Assembly (NCBI GenBank): GCA_038216655.1
Contig: JBBQPZ010000001.1
Location: forward strand, 392,722 to 456,721
Direction: 5' to 3'
Length of the DNA: 64,000 nucleotides
Origin: JAFDWR01 sp038216655
Lineage (GTDB): Bacteria; Armatimonadota; Fimbriimonadia; Fimbriimonadales; Fimbriimonadaceae
The notes below the pieces were generated by a model, which saw nothing but the letters and a program-made list of their open reading frames with translations, was not told the origin of the DNA and searched no databases. This document shows, piece after piece, positions 8,315-17,098 of the stretch (position 1 is the stretch's first letter; each line of letters starts with the position of its first letter). A program made the translations under genes and the position numbers.

Positions 8315-8964
8315 GAAGGCACAAGCGCCTTCACCTTCTCCACCACCTGCTCGATCGTCATGTTCGCGGAGTCGATCACCGTCGCGCCGCTGGCAACCGT
8401 CAGCGGACTGTCCTCCCGCGTGATGTCCCGATGATCGCGGTTCTCGATCTGCTGGCGAACATCCAAATAGTCCGCCCCTTGCAGGTCAATGGTTCGCCGT
8501 CTCGCTCGCTCCTCCAGGGAAGCGGTCAGATAGACCTTAACCGTTGCGTCCGGAGCAATAACCGTGGTCGCGTCCCGACCCTCCAAGGTCACCCCACCCT
8601 CGGCGACGATCTCCTGCTGGCGCGCCACCATCAGCCGTCGAACCGCGGGGAAAGCGCTCAGCGCACTTGCGAGTTCCCCGATTTCGAGGGTCCGGATTTC
8701 GTCGGTGACGTCCTTCCCGTTCACCAGCACCCGCTGAGGGTCGCCGGGTTCGAAGTGGATGTGCAAGTTCTGACAGCACCGCTCGGCCCCGGCAGCATCG
8801 TCTGGACCAACTCCTGCCTCCCGCGCCAGCCAGGCCAACGCGCGATACATCGCGCCAGTGTCAAGGTAGCTCAGGTTCAAATCGTGGGCGAGTGCCTTGG
8901 CAACCGTACTCTTCCCCGCTCCCGCAGGGCCGTCGATGGCGATTACGAGATTAGAAATGAGCAA
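8308..8964 (-). CDS. cmk: Cytidylate kinase
   Basis: Cmk phosphorylates CMP and dCMP with ATP. The 218-residue protein has the P-loop GPAGAGKST at residues 12-20, followed by the family hallmarks YLDTGAMYRALAW, EGRDATTVIAPDA, KVYLTAS and RDHRDITREDSPL. Length is normal. Its start overlaps the end of aroA by 14 bases, and aroA-cmk is a common bacterial gene pair. The stop codon lies at the edge of a tandem repeat. Confidence 0.96.
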   Translation of the reverse strand: MLISNLVIAIDGPAGAGKSTVAKALAHDLNLSYLDTGAMYRALAWLAREAGVGPDDAAGAERCCQNLHIHFEPGDPQRVLVNGKDVTDEIRTLEIGELASALSAFPAVRRLMVARQQEIVAEGGVTLEGRDATTVIAPDATVKVYLTASLEERARRRTIDLQGADYLDVRQQIENRDHRDITREDSPLTVASGATVIDSANMTIEQVVEKVKALVPSL

Positions 8965-10306
8965 GCCTCCTCAAATCGGCAACGAAGTCGGGGTAACTGG
9001 TGGCGATCGATTCTGCGCCAGAAATCTCGGACCTGCCGTCCGCGATCAGCCCCGCGATCGCGAACGCCATCGCGATCCGGTGGTCGTGTCCGGCATCAAT
9101 TTGAATGCCCTGCAAGGGCGTAGGCCCAGTGATCGCCATCCCATCCGGGAAGGTCTCAACCTGCGCTCCCATCCGGCGCAACCCATCGACGACCACTTCG
9201 ATGCGGTCGCTTTCCTTGACCCGCAGTTCGCTGGCATCCCGAATCATCGTGGTCCCCTCGCACTGGGTGGCAAGGACGGCGAGCACTGGAATTTCATCGA
9301 TCAACCGCGGCACCAGATCCCCCTTGATCTCGAACGCCTTTAACCCAGCCCCTCGCCTTATAGAGACACCGGCAATCGGTTCGCCCAGAGCCTCGTGCTG
9401 GTTCACGCACTCGACCGTCAGTCCGGCGGCCTTAAGGACATCCAGAATGCCAGTTCGGCTCGGATTGATATTCAAATCCTTCGCCACAATCCCGTCGCCG
9501 GGCAGCAAAGCCGCCGCGACCATCAGGAACGCCGACGACGAGATGTCACCCGGCACACTGAACCGAAAACCGGAGAGTGCATGCCCGGGACGAAGCCGCG
9601 AGAAGCACTGCCCCTCCAACTCGGCGCACGTTTTTCCAAACTTCGCCGCCTCTTCGTCAGATACGCCGTGAAACACCCCGGAAACTAAGTCTGCCCCGAG
9701 GGCACGCAGCATGCGCTCCGTATGGTCGCGACTCAGACTCGGCTCGGCAACCACCGTCTCACCTTGCGCCCGAAGGCCCGCCAGCAGTGTGCAGCTCTTG
9801 ATCTGCCCACTCGCCACCGGACTCGCGTAGGCAATCCCATTCAAATGCCGACCCCCGATGTGCAAAGGTGGCGTGTCCCCCTCTACCGTCGCGCCCATCG
9901 CCCGCAAAGGCACCGCGATGCGCTTCATCGGGCGGCGACTCAGCGACGCGTCTCCGATCATCGTCACGTCCAGGCTCCTCGAAGCGACCAGGCCAGCCAG
10001 CAGCCGCATCGTCGTCCCTGAGTTACCGCAGTCAAGCGGAGCATTCGGCTGAGTCCATTCACTCGCCGGCATCAGCCGCACCTCAGTCGCCGAAATCCAC
10101 TCGAGCCGCAGACCCAACTTGTTAAGGCAACTAAGGGTCGATTCGCAGTCCTCCCCCCGCAGAGGGTTAGTCACGACGGAGTCCGTCGAGGCGATCGCCG
10201 CAAGGAGGTAAGCCCGGTGGGTTAGCGACTTGTCCGACGGCGGACGAAAAGAACCCCCTATCCCCGATGCACGTTCTATCGTGAGGCGGCCCGGCTCCGA
10301 ATTCAT
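8951..10306 (-). CDS. aroA: 3-phosphoshikimate 1-carboxyvinyltransferase (EPSP synthase)
   Basis: AroA joins phosphoenolpyruvate to shikimate 3-phosphate in the aromatic amino acid pathway. The 451-residue protein shows PSDKSLTHRAYLLAAIA near the N-terminus, DCGNSGTTMRLLAGL, SRRPMKRIAVPLRAMGA, the phosphate-site region ASGQIKSCTLLAG, and RVKESDRI near the C-terminus. The start at 10306 is chosen because homology begins just after it and a TAAACT box lies seven bases upstream. The frame remains open far upstream, but that part is antisense to the glycoside hydrolase gene and has no family similarity. Confidence 0.95.
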   Translation of the reverse strand: MNSEPGRLTIERASGIGGSFRPPSDKSLTHRAYLLAAIASTDSVVTNPLRGEDCESTLSCLNKLGLRLEWISATEVRLMPASEWTQPNAPLDCGNSGTTMRLLAGLVASRSLDVTMIGDASLSRRPMKRIAVPLRAMGATVEGDTPPLHIGGRHLNGIAYASPVASGQIKSCTLLAGLRAQGETVVAEPSLSRDHTERMLRALGADLVSGVFHGVSDEEAAKFGKTCAELEGQCFSRLRPGHALSGFRFSVPGDISSSAFLMVAAALLPGDGIVAKDLNINPSRTGILDVLKAAGLTVECVNQHEALGEPIAGVSIRRGAGLKAFEIKGDLVPRLIDEIPVLAVLATQCEGTTMIRDASELRVKESDRIEVVVDGLRRMGAQVETFPDGMAITGPTPLQGIQIDAGHDHRIAMAFAIAGLIADGRSEISGAESIATSYPDFVADLRRLAHF

Positions 10307-10354
10307 TGACGGCAGTTTACTTGCCCGCCGAAGTAATCTCTTAACCGAAAGCCC

Positions 10355-12484
10355 ATGTCCGCCCTCACCAACTCCTTCTTCGCCTGCACCGCCGCAGTCT
10401 GCACCGTTGCCATGTCGCAAGCCACCGTCTACCCAGCCCCCGCTAACGAACCCGCCACCTACGAATGGTCCCCCCACACCGGGAAGCTGACCATCACCTA
10501 CAACGGCACCGCAATCTACTCTGCTCAGGCGCTCACCCCGGATCACAAACCGGTCAGCCTGAAGGTCGATACCCATCGTGACGGCGACAAGATCGCCCAG
10601 ACGTTCACCTTCCACACCGAATCGAGCATCGTCCTCGACGGCAGCGTGAGCACCAGCCCTGAAGGGTTTGCCGCAGAAACGCGCGGAAAGGCGCAAGAGG
10701 AATTCCCGCTGGTCCGCAACTCCGTCGGCCCCAGCTTCAGCCTCCGCAACAACGCGATCTACGATCGACGCTTCGACTGGTCCCTCGTCGCCACCGGCAC
10801 CGAGGGTGTCCACATCGAGCCGACCAAGACCGGCCACTTCAACCTCGGAGGCTTCGGCACCGACGTCACCCTCACTTTCTATCCGCGCTACTACCAAAAG
10901 CAGAAGAACCTCCCCCACTACGAGCCGTGGACCTATCAGGTGCGCAAGGACAGCATCACCGGCTGGTGCTCTTGGTGGGCCTACTTCGACAAGTTCAAGG
11001 AGACCGACCTCAAGGAAGTCCTCAATGTCCTCTCCGCGAATCGCCTGAACGACTTTGGATATCGCTTCGTCCAGATCGACGACTGCTACCAGGACCGCTC
11101 CCTCGAAGGTCGCCCCGAGAGCTGGCTCAAGTGGAACAGCAACTTCCCCTCCGGCATCGACGGCTACGCATCCGCGGTTCGGGCACACGGATTCGAACCC
11201 GCGGTCTGGAGTGGCGTCCAGTTCTGGGGCGAACAAACCCCTAAGCAGCATCCCGACTGGTTCGTCAAGGACGCGACTGGCAATCCGATGAAGGCACCCT
11301 GGATCGACTACGTCACCGACGCCTCCAACCCGGACGCGGCCAAGAATCTCGTTGCCCCCCGCTTCGCCGGATTCAAGAAGGCAGGATTCACCTACGCCAA
11401 ACTCGACACCCTGCGCCACTTAATGTACGACGGCCTCAACAACGCCCCCGACTGGCTTGCCAAGACGGGGAAGAAGCCGGACGACGTGTTCCGCGCCTAT
11501 CTTGAAACCGCCCGCGCGGCCCTCGGCAAGGACACCTTCCTGCTCGCCTGCTGGGGCGTCCTGCCCGAAGCGATCGGCATTGCCGACGGCTGCCGGATCG
11601 GCGGGGACGGCTTCGGCGTGCGCACCTTCCAGCAGTACAACTCCTGGAACGGCGTGATCTGGCGCAACGACCCCGATCACTGCGACGTCGGCCCGAATCC
11701 GATTATGCGCCCCGTCCTGGCCTCATTGGCGGGTTCCATGCTCATGCTCAGCGACAAGGCCTCCGTCTACCAAAACCCCGCCAACCTGGAAGGGGCCAAG
11801 CGGGCCGCGCCCGTCCTGTACACCGTCCCCGGCCAGCTCTACGACTACGAACCGACCAAATCCGACGTTATCGCCCACGGCGATCGCCGCGCGATCAAGA
11901 CCGGCTCCGGCGATTCCCCCGTCGACGCCACCCAAAAAGGCCCCGTCTGCCCCTGGTGGCTCCTCGAAATTGCAAAATCATACGAGCACTGGAACATCCT
12001 CGCCCGGATGAATTTCGGTGACACCGCCCTACCCACGACCAAGGTGTACTTCGGCGACCTCGGTCTGAAGCACAACCGGGACTACATCCTCTACGAGTTC
12101 TGGTCCAAAACCTACCTCGGCGTCCGCAAAGGTAGCTTCCAAGACGAGGTCCTCGAACCCGGCAAGATGCGCCTCTGGTCAATCCGAGAGAAGCTCGACC
12201 ACCCGCAGATCCTCTCCACCAGCCGCCACATCTCGCAGGGCGGTTTGGACTTAGAGGATGTGAAGTGGGATGAGAAGAAGCGCGAACTGACCGCGACCGC
12301 ATCGGTAATCCAAGGCGACCCCTACGAGATCGTCGTCCGCATGCCCGCGCTATTCCGTCTCAATACCGCGACAGGAGACGGGAACCTGCTCGACATCAAG
12401 CGTGAGGAGGAAATCAGCCGAGTAACCCTCCACCCGACGGCCACCGGGCCCGTCCACCTAACCCTCAAGTTCTCAAAAGAGTAA
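10355..12484 (+). CDS. Secreted GH36/GH27-like alpha-galactosidase-type hydrolase
   Basis: The 709-residue protein has a signal peptide (FFACTAAVCTVAMSQA). A beta-sandwich-like N-terminal region is followed by a TIM-barrel catalytic domain from about residue 205 (GWCSWWAYFDKF, FVQIDDCYQD). The candidate nucleophile is Asp351 in TYAKLDTL, and the candidate acid/base is Asp418 in GCRIGGDGFG. Both match the clan GH-D pattern. A C-terminal beta domain completes it. Substrate specificity cannot be read; alpha-galactoside cleavage is inference. A stem-loop with a T-tract follows the stop. Confidence 0.85.
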   Translation: MSALTNSFFACTAAVCTVAMSQATVYPAPANEPATYEWSPHTGKLTITYNGTAIYSAQALTPDHKPVSLKVDTHRDGDKIAQTFTFHTESSIVLDGSVSTSPEGFAAETRGKAQEEFPLVRNSVGPSFSLRNNAIYDRRFDWSLVATGTEGVHIEPTKTGHFNLGGFGTDVTLTFYPRYYQKQKNLPHYEPWTYQVRKDSITGWCSWWAYFDKFKETDLKEVLNVLSANRLNDFGYRFVQIDDCYQDRSLEGRPESWLKWNSNFPSGIDGYASAVRAHGFEPAVWSGVQFWGEQTPKQHPDWFVKDATGNPMKAPWIDYVTDASNPDAAKNLVAPRFAGFKKAGFTYAKLDTLRHLMYDGLNNAPDWLAKTGKKPDDVFRAYLETARAALGKDTFLLACWGVLPEAIGIADGCRIGGDGFGVRTFQQYNSWNGVIWRNDPDHCDVGPNPIMRPVLASLAGSMLMLSDKASVYQNPANLEGAKRAAPVLYTVPGQLYDYEPTKSDVIAHGDRRAIKTGSGDSPVDATQKGPVCPWWLLEIAKSYEHWNILARMNFGDTALPTTKVYFGDLGLKHNRDYILYEFWSKTYLGVRKGSFQDEVLEPGKMRLWSIREKLDHPQILSTSRHISQGGLDLEDVKWDEKKRELTATASVIQGDPYEIVVRMPALFRLNTATGDGNLLDIKREEEISRVTLHPTATGPVHLTLKFSKE

Positions 12485-12498
12485 GGCCGATATAGACT

Positions 12499-12520
12499 GC
12501 GGTGGCCCGCCACCGCTTTT
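12499..12520 (+). terminator. Intrinsic terminator after the GH36-like gene
   Basis: GCGGTGG (12499-12505) pairs perfectly with CCACCGC (12510-12516) across a four-base loop and is followed by TTTT. It lies 15 bases after the stop codon. Confidence 0.8.
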
Positions 12521-12834
12521 CCCAGCGAGCCTGCGAGCGCACCTACGATCCCGGTCGTAAAGGCGGCGACAGGTTGCCTCATCGACGGCGATCGCAGTCC
12601 GCCGTCAATGGCTCTCATATCCCGAACATCCAATCGAACAATTGCGAGCACCCAAATCGTTGGTTGACAAATCCGCCGGTCAAGCTCTAAGGAGACATGG
12701 ACGGCTCGACTCTACAACTATCCATTAATTGTAGTACTTCTATACGGTTCCGCTTCACGGAAAGTGTGTTTGTGAGTGTGTGAGTTAGGTTCACTACTCA
12801 CAGTTTCCGAGGAACAACAACGCGCCCAACTTCC
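12521..12834. other. Intergenic region between convergent hydrolase genes
   Basis: There is no convincing coding frame. The region contains GTTGACAAATCC, a word also seen in the composite repeats at 26275 and 57310, and a GT-rich stretch around 12764-12790. Otherwise nothing is recognised. Confidence 0.4.
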
Positions 12835-14280
12835 CTAGCGCCACTTCCGGACAATCAGCGGCGCACTCTGCTGCTGCGCCCGATCGAATGCAACCACCGC
12901 GACCCCGTCCAACCCCTCAGTATCCACCGACAACTCGTGCGCATCCGTCGGCTTCCAAACCGACCACTGTCCCATTCGACAAACCGAAACCCCAAACGAA
13001 GACGAAGAAGAAGACCAAACCACCCGCCCGTCCTTCGAACTCTCCAATTTTGGAACCACCGGCCGCGAAGACGCCAACCACGGCGACGCCGGCACGAAGG
13101 CTGGCTTGTCATAGATCCCGTCCGCCAGCGCCTCGTCGATCCCACCCGAATCCAGAAGGAATGCCTTCATCGAGAAGTGGATATTCCCGCCCGCGCCCGG
13201 CATCTCGCGCGTCAACCGAATCTGATCCACGACCTCCGAAGCCGCCCAGACGGGCGAGCCGTCGAATAGCCGACTCGTGTAGTTCCCCGCCCACAAGTGA
13301 CGGTGTGAGTCGTTGTTGACCGCCCACCACTGCAGCAATGCCTCGTAAGCCTGCGGCGTCTGCGAGATCGGCCAGTAGAGCTGGGGCGCGAAGTAGTCGC
13401 ACCACCCCTTCGAATACCACTTCAGCGCGTCCGCGTACAGGTCGGCGTACTGGTCCACCCCCGCCTTGATCCCCGCGGGCATCCCCGGCCGGTAGATTCC
13501 GAACGGCGAGATGCCAAACTTCACCCAGCGCTTCTCCCGCTTGATCGCGCCGTAAAGGTGCTCGATGAAGTCGTCGACATTCTTGCGCCGCCAATCCCCG
13601 CGCGATAGCCCGCCCTTGTACCGCGACCAACTCGCGCCATCGGGAAAGTCGATGTTTTCCTTCGTCTTGGGATCCTTCTCGCGGTACGGATAGAAGTAGT
13701 CGTCGATATGAATCCCGTCAACATCGTAGCGCCGCACGACGTCGAGGATTACTTCCTCGGTCCGCCGCTGCACATCCGGTTCGCCCGGGTCCATCCAGAG
13801 GAACGGGCCGTACTTCTTCACCACGCCGGGGTTCGTCTTCGAGATATGGTTCGACGCCACCGGCCCCTTCTGCGCCGGATGCAACGCCCGGTACGGGTTG
13901 AACCAGCAATGCAGCTCCAGTCCTCGCTTATGCGCCTCACGCACTGCAAACGCAATCGGGTCCCAACTCGGGCTCGGCACCTGCCCCTGCTTGCCCGTAA
14001 GAAACTCCGACCAAGGTTCCAGCTTCGAAGGGTACAAAGCATCCGCGCTCGGCCGCACCTGAAACACGATCGCGTTCAAGTGCATCGCCTGAGCTTTGTC
14101 GAGCAGCTTAGCCAGCTCCGCCTGCTGGGCGGCGGTCGAGAGGGTGCGCTTGGACGGCCAGTCGATGTTGTCGACCGTCGTGACCCAGACGCCCCGAAAC
14201 TCGCGCGGAATCACGGGTAGCGGCGGCAGCATCGTTTGCATCCGCATCGCGAGAGCCAGAATCGCGACGCCGGTGATCAT
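12835..14280 (-). CDS. Secreted family 10-like glycosyl hydrolase (GHL10, DUF187)
   Basis: The 481-residue protein starts with a signal peptide (MITGVAILALAMRMQTMLP). The GHL10 fold follows from about residue 26 (PREFRGVWVTTVDNIDWPSK) with the hallmark segments NAIVFQVRPSADALYPS, LELHCWFNPYR, YDVDGIHIDDYFYPY and CDYFAPQLYWPI. The HIDDYFYPY acidic pair is the likely catalytic centre. Residues after about 390 resemble a small C-terminal beta domain. Members act on bacterial cell-wall or extracellular polysaccharide; the substrate is unknown here. A CATAAT box lies six bases before the ATG, so the message is probably leaderless. Confidence 0.88.
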   Translation of the reverse strand: MITGVAILALAMRMQTMLPPLPVIPREFRGVWVTTVDNIDWPSKRTLSTAAQQAELAKLLDKAQAMHLNAIVFQVRPSADALYPSKLEPWSEFLTGKQGQVPSPSWDPIAFAVREAHKRGLELHCWFNPYRALHPAQKGPVASNHISKTNPGVVKKYGPFLWMDPGEPDVQRRTEEVILDVVRRYDVDGIHIDDYFYPYREKDPKTKENIDFPDGASWSRYKGGLSRGDWRRKNVDDFIEHLYGAIKREKRWVKFGISPFGIYRPGMPAGIKAGVDQYADLYADALKWYSKGWCDYFAPQLYWPISQTPQAYEALLQWWAVNNDSHRHLWAGNYTSRLFDGSPVWAASEVVDQIRLTREMPGAGGNIHFSMKAFLLDSGGIDEALADGIYDKPAFVPASPWLASSRPVVPKLESSKDGRVVWSSSSSSFGVSVCRMGQWSVWKPTDAHELSVDTEGLDGVAVVAFDRAQQQSAPLIVRKWR

Positions 14281-14299
14281 CGTTCCATTATGCTAGCCC

Positions 14300-14334
14300 C
14301 AACACCCAACACCTAACGCCCAACGCCCAACGCC
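14300..14334. repeat. Heptamer tandem repeat (AACRCCC)x5
   Basis: Five consecutive 7-base units (AACACCC, AACACCT, AACGCCC, AACGCCC, AACGCCC) fill the spacer between two divergent genes. Related heptamers occur at 30158-30178 and 62021-62047. Confidence 0.7.
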
Positions 14335-14356
14335 CTCCGAAGGTAGCATCAAGCCC

Positions 14357-14905
14357 GTGGGAGAGAAAGCCGACCTGACCGTCCGAACCCTCCAGGCCGA
14401 GCTGCGCGGCGTCATGCTCCCGATGGGGCTCGAACTCGACCGCGTCACTATCCAAGGCGAAGGCCTCGGCATCGAGCGCGACCCGATCAAGTTCAACCTC
14501 CCCACCCCCGGCTCGCTCGAGGTGGCGATCACCGACCTCGCCCTCCAAGCCTTCCTCGAAAAGAAAGCCCCCGGCGGCCTCCGCGACTTCTTCGTCCAAC
14601 TCAGCGACGGACAGGTCCACGTCCACGCAACCGGGCGGTTCATCATCGAAGTCCGAGCCGCGGCGATTTGCAATCTTCGAATCCAAGACGGCAAGCAGCT
14701 CTTCGTCGACTTGGAAAAAGTAGACGTGATGGGCGTGGGAGCCAAGCGTCTGGTGCAGAATCAACTTGATAGCGTCAATCCCGTGTTCGATGTCGCCGAG
14801 CTTCCTGTGGACGCCACGCTGACCTCGGTAGAAATAGGGGGTGGAATGCTCATCGTCAAGGGTACGGTTGCCCCTAAGCAAGAGGAAGAATCTGATGGTA
14901 AGTAG
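14357..14905 (+). CDS. DUF2993-like lipid-binding-fold protein
   Basis: The 182-residue protein begins with GTG, and a TAGCAT box lies seven bases upstream. It is dominated by short alternating strands, including LDRVTIQGEGLGIER, VAITDLALQAFLEKKAP, LSDGQVHVHATGRFI and DVTLTSVEIGGGMLIVKGT-like segments. This resembles DUF2993/LmeA proteins, which bind phospholipids, but here no signal peptide is present. The next gene starts inside its last codons (11-base overlap), so the two are probably translated together. The family assignment is moderate. Confidence 0.6.
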   Translation: MGEKADLTVRTLQAELRGVMLPMGLELDRVTIQGEGLGIERDPIKFNLPTPGSLEVAITDLALQAFLEKKAPGGLRDFFVQLSDGQVHVHATGRFIIEVRAAAICNLRIQDGKQLFVDLEKVDVMGVGAKRLVQNQLDSVNPVFDVAELPVDATLTSVEIGGGMLIVKGTVAPKQEEESDGK

Positions 14906-16004
14906 TCGCTCGTTCTTAAAATTGATAGGCCTGCTCGCAGTCTGCGCCAGCGCGATCGCCGGGGCTCAGGTCATGCCGCAGTGGGACTTCGCGAAGGCGA
15001 ACCTGCCTAAGGCGAAGATCGCCCTCGCCGATCTGCCCGACGACTATAAGGCGTTCTCCCTCAACACCGGCGGCGGAGGCGGGATCGGCGACATGCTCAC
15101 CAACCCAATGATGATGTTGATGATGATGATGCCGGGATCCAGCTCGGCGAACAAGCAGGGGATGGGGATTCTCACCGTTGCCGACGTAAGCTTCACCCGG
15201 GGCGAGACGACGGTGCTCAACGGAGTTACGTTCCTGATCACCTACAAGCTCTCGTTCGATCTCGCCAACATCCAGGCCGCTCCGACCAAGGCTGAGTTCG
15301 AACTCACCCTCGTTCGCCTGGATTCGATTAAATCGATCGTGCCCAAGCCGGACGTTACCAAAGCGACCGTCGACGCGGCCTTCAAGAGCGTCGGCAGCAC
15401 CGACGGCACGCCCGTGATCGACGGCCCCACGCCGGTCCCCACCCCTCGCGGCGATATCGGCGCGGCGAAGACGGCCACGCTCAGCAACTTCAAGCAGGCC
15501 AGCCTGGCGATGATCATGTACATGGGTGACTGCGACGACGAGATGCCCTACGTCCAGGACACCAAGAGCGCTCTCGCCGTCACCTTGCCGTACACGAAGA
15601 ACCTTCAGATTTTCCGCAGTCTGAATCCGAATCCCTCCGAGTACCGACTCAACATGGCGGTATCCGGCGTCAACGCTTCCGAGGTCCAGGCTCCGGCCGA
15701 CACGCCGCTCTACTACGAAAGCGCATCCTGGCCCGACGGGACCCGCTGCGTGAGCTTCATGGACGGTCACGCGAAGTTCGTCGACCTGAACGAGTGGCAA
15801 CGCCTTCAACCTGCTCTGCATCTCCAGATGAAACGCAAGGGTAAGCCATTGCCGCCTTTCTACTACAAGCAGCTGCATTTCGACCTTCCGCCTGCGGGTC
15901 AGCCAATCCCGCCGACCGCAGGATCGCCGCCCCCAGGCGCGGTGCCGGTTTCCATCGCCACCACTACGACCAAGACGCCTCCCCCCGCGCACGGCGGCCG
16001 TTGA
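14895..16004 (+). CDS. Secreted protein with C-terminal H-X9-DG-like region
   Basis: The start at 14895 gives a signal peptide (FLKLIGLLAVCASAIAGAQ) and has GAGGAAG eight bases upstream. The product is 369 residues. An unusual Met run (MMMLMMMMPG) is at about residue 75. From about 190 to 310 the protein resembles the processing-associated C-terminal region of DUF1559 pseudopilins: TLSNFKQASLAMIMYMGDCDDEMPY, a calculated fold, then CVSFMDGHAKFVD. There is no prepilin peptidase site at the N-terminus. A Pro/Thr-rich tail follows. The function is unknown; it is coupled to the DUF2993-like gene. Confidence 0.65.
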   Translation: MVSSRSFLKLIGLLAVCASAIAGAQVMPQWDFAKANLPKAKIALADLPDDYKAFSLNTGGGGGIGDMLTNPMMMLMMMMPGSSSANKQGMGILTVADVSFTRGETTVLNGVTFLITYKLSFDLANIQAAPTKAEFELTLVRLDSIKSIVPKPDVTKATVDAAFKSVGSTDGTPVIDGPTPVPTPRGDIGAAKTATLSNFKQASLAMIMYMGDCDDEMPYVQDTKSALAVTLPYTKNLQIFRSLNPNPSEYRLNMAVSGVNASEVQAPADTPLYYESASWPDGTRCVSFMDGHAKFVDLNEWQRLQPALHLQMKRKGKPLPPFYYKQLHFDLPPAGQPIPPTAGSPPPGAVPVSIATTTTKTPPPAHGGR

Positions 16005-16022
16005 AGTAAAATCCCAAGCCTC

Positions 16023-16058
<36 letters not shown>

Positions 16059-16176
16059 CGTGCAAGCGCGGTGGGCATTTAAGGCGGAGAATCGACTCTG
16101 AAGGCTCAAAAACTGGGTCGCAGAACACAGTTGCCGACACAGAAACGGGTGTTTGAAATCCGGTTATCGGAGCGCC

Positions 16177-16938
16177 CTAACCGCAGTTGACGGAGTAAAC
16201 GGAACCGTCGTCCAGCACGACAATCACGACTCCGCCGTGCCAGTGGAGACCGACCACGTCGCCTCCGGGTAGATCGCATACGTGCTTTGGCTTGGCCGAG
16301 GCTTCGATTAGGTTGAGCTCGTTCGACTTCCCTCTCTTGCTACAGACGGCCAGTTCACTACCGTGCCAGGAAATGGCCCAGATAGCTCCGCGCAACCTAA
16401 CGGACTACAGGCGGGAGCCAGCGCTCTTCCTCCATACATCGACGTAGCCGTTCGAGCGACCGCAGGCGACCTTGCTCTCGGAGAGAGCGACACACTCGAC
16501 CCAACTGCCGTCGCCCGCGCCTTTCAACTGGCGTCGGACCTTACCGGTTCGAACGTCAAACAAGCTGACTGTGTACTGACCTGACGCGAGCGTCTTGCCT
16601 GAAGCATCGACGGCGAGACAGTAGTAGGGCCAATCGTTGCCAGAACCGGCAATACCATGGGTTGACCCGTCGACCGGGGCAACCCTGACGAGCCTGTTTT
16701 GCCGTCCTGTGAAGAAAGCCCCGCTTGCCACCGCCAAAGGCTGTGGTTGGGAGACGTTACTCAAGATTCTCCGTGTCGCGCCGGTGTCGGTCCGGGTCTC
16801 GAAGAGGCCTCCCTGTCCTCCTGTCCATACGACCGACTGCCTAACGTCGCACGGACTGAGTGACAGTGGAGAGTCCGGCACCCTTATCAATCGGATTAAG
16901 TGACCGCTCGGCGCTGACGTGATCGCGATCTGTCCCAT
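16177..16938 (-). pseudogene. WD40-like beta-propeller gene with an in-frame amber stop
   Basis: One frame runs from the ATG at 16938 to the stop at 16177, interrupted by a single TAG at 16405-16407. Both halves look like the same repeat protein: GHLIRLIRVPDSPL, GQGGLFETRTDTGATRRIL, YYCLAVDASGKTLASGQYTV, LFDVRTGKVRRQL, then after the stop AIWAISWHGSELAVCS and VVGLHWHGGVVIVVLDDGS. Each unit ends in strand patterns typical of WD40 blades, about six in all. Either the gene is recently inactivated or the stop is read through. It sits between the two tRNA-Leu sequences, on the opposite strand. Confidence 0.65.
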
Positions 16939-16995
16939 CCCCCACGCGATGAGTCTGTGCCCGATGCCACCACTGAAGTAAACTCCGCGAGTCGC

Positions 16996-17080
<85 letters not shown>

Positions 17081-17098
17081 ATGTTAGAGGCGAACTGA

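Noticed and set aside
10307..11419. Long upstream extension of the aroA reading frame
   Set aside because: It is antisense to a well-supported glycoside hydrolase, has Gly/Val/Glu-rich shadow composition, and EPSP synthase similarity begins at 10306.
16059..16155. Complete group I intron in the left tRNA-Leu copy
   Set aside because: The stretch is only 97 bases, no conserved P7 core is visible, and no T arm or acceptor strand follows the proposed 3' exon.
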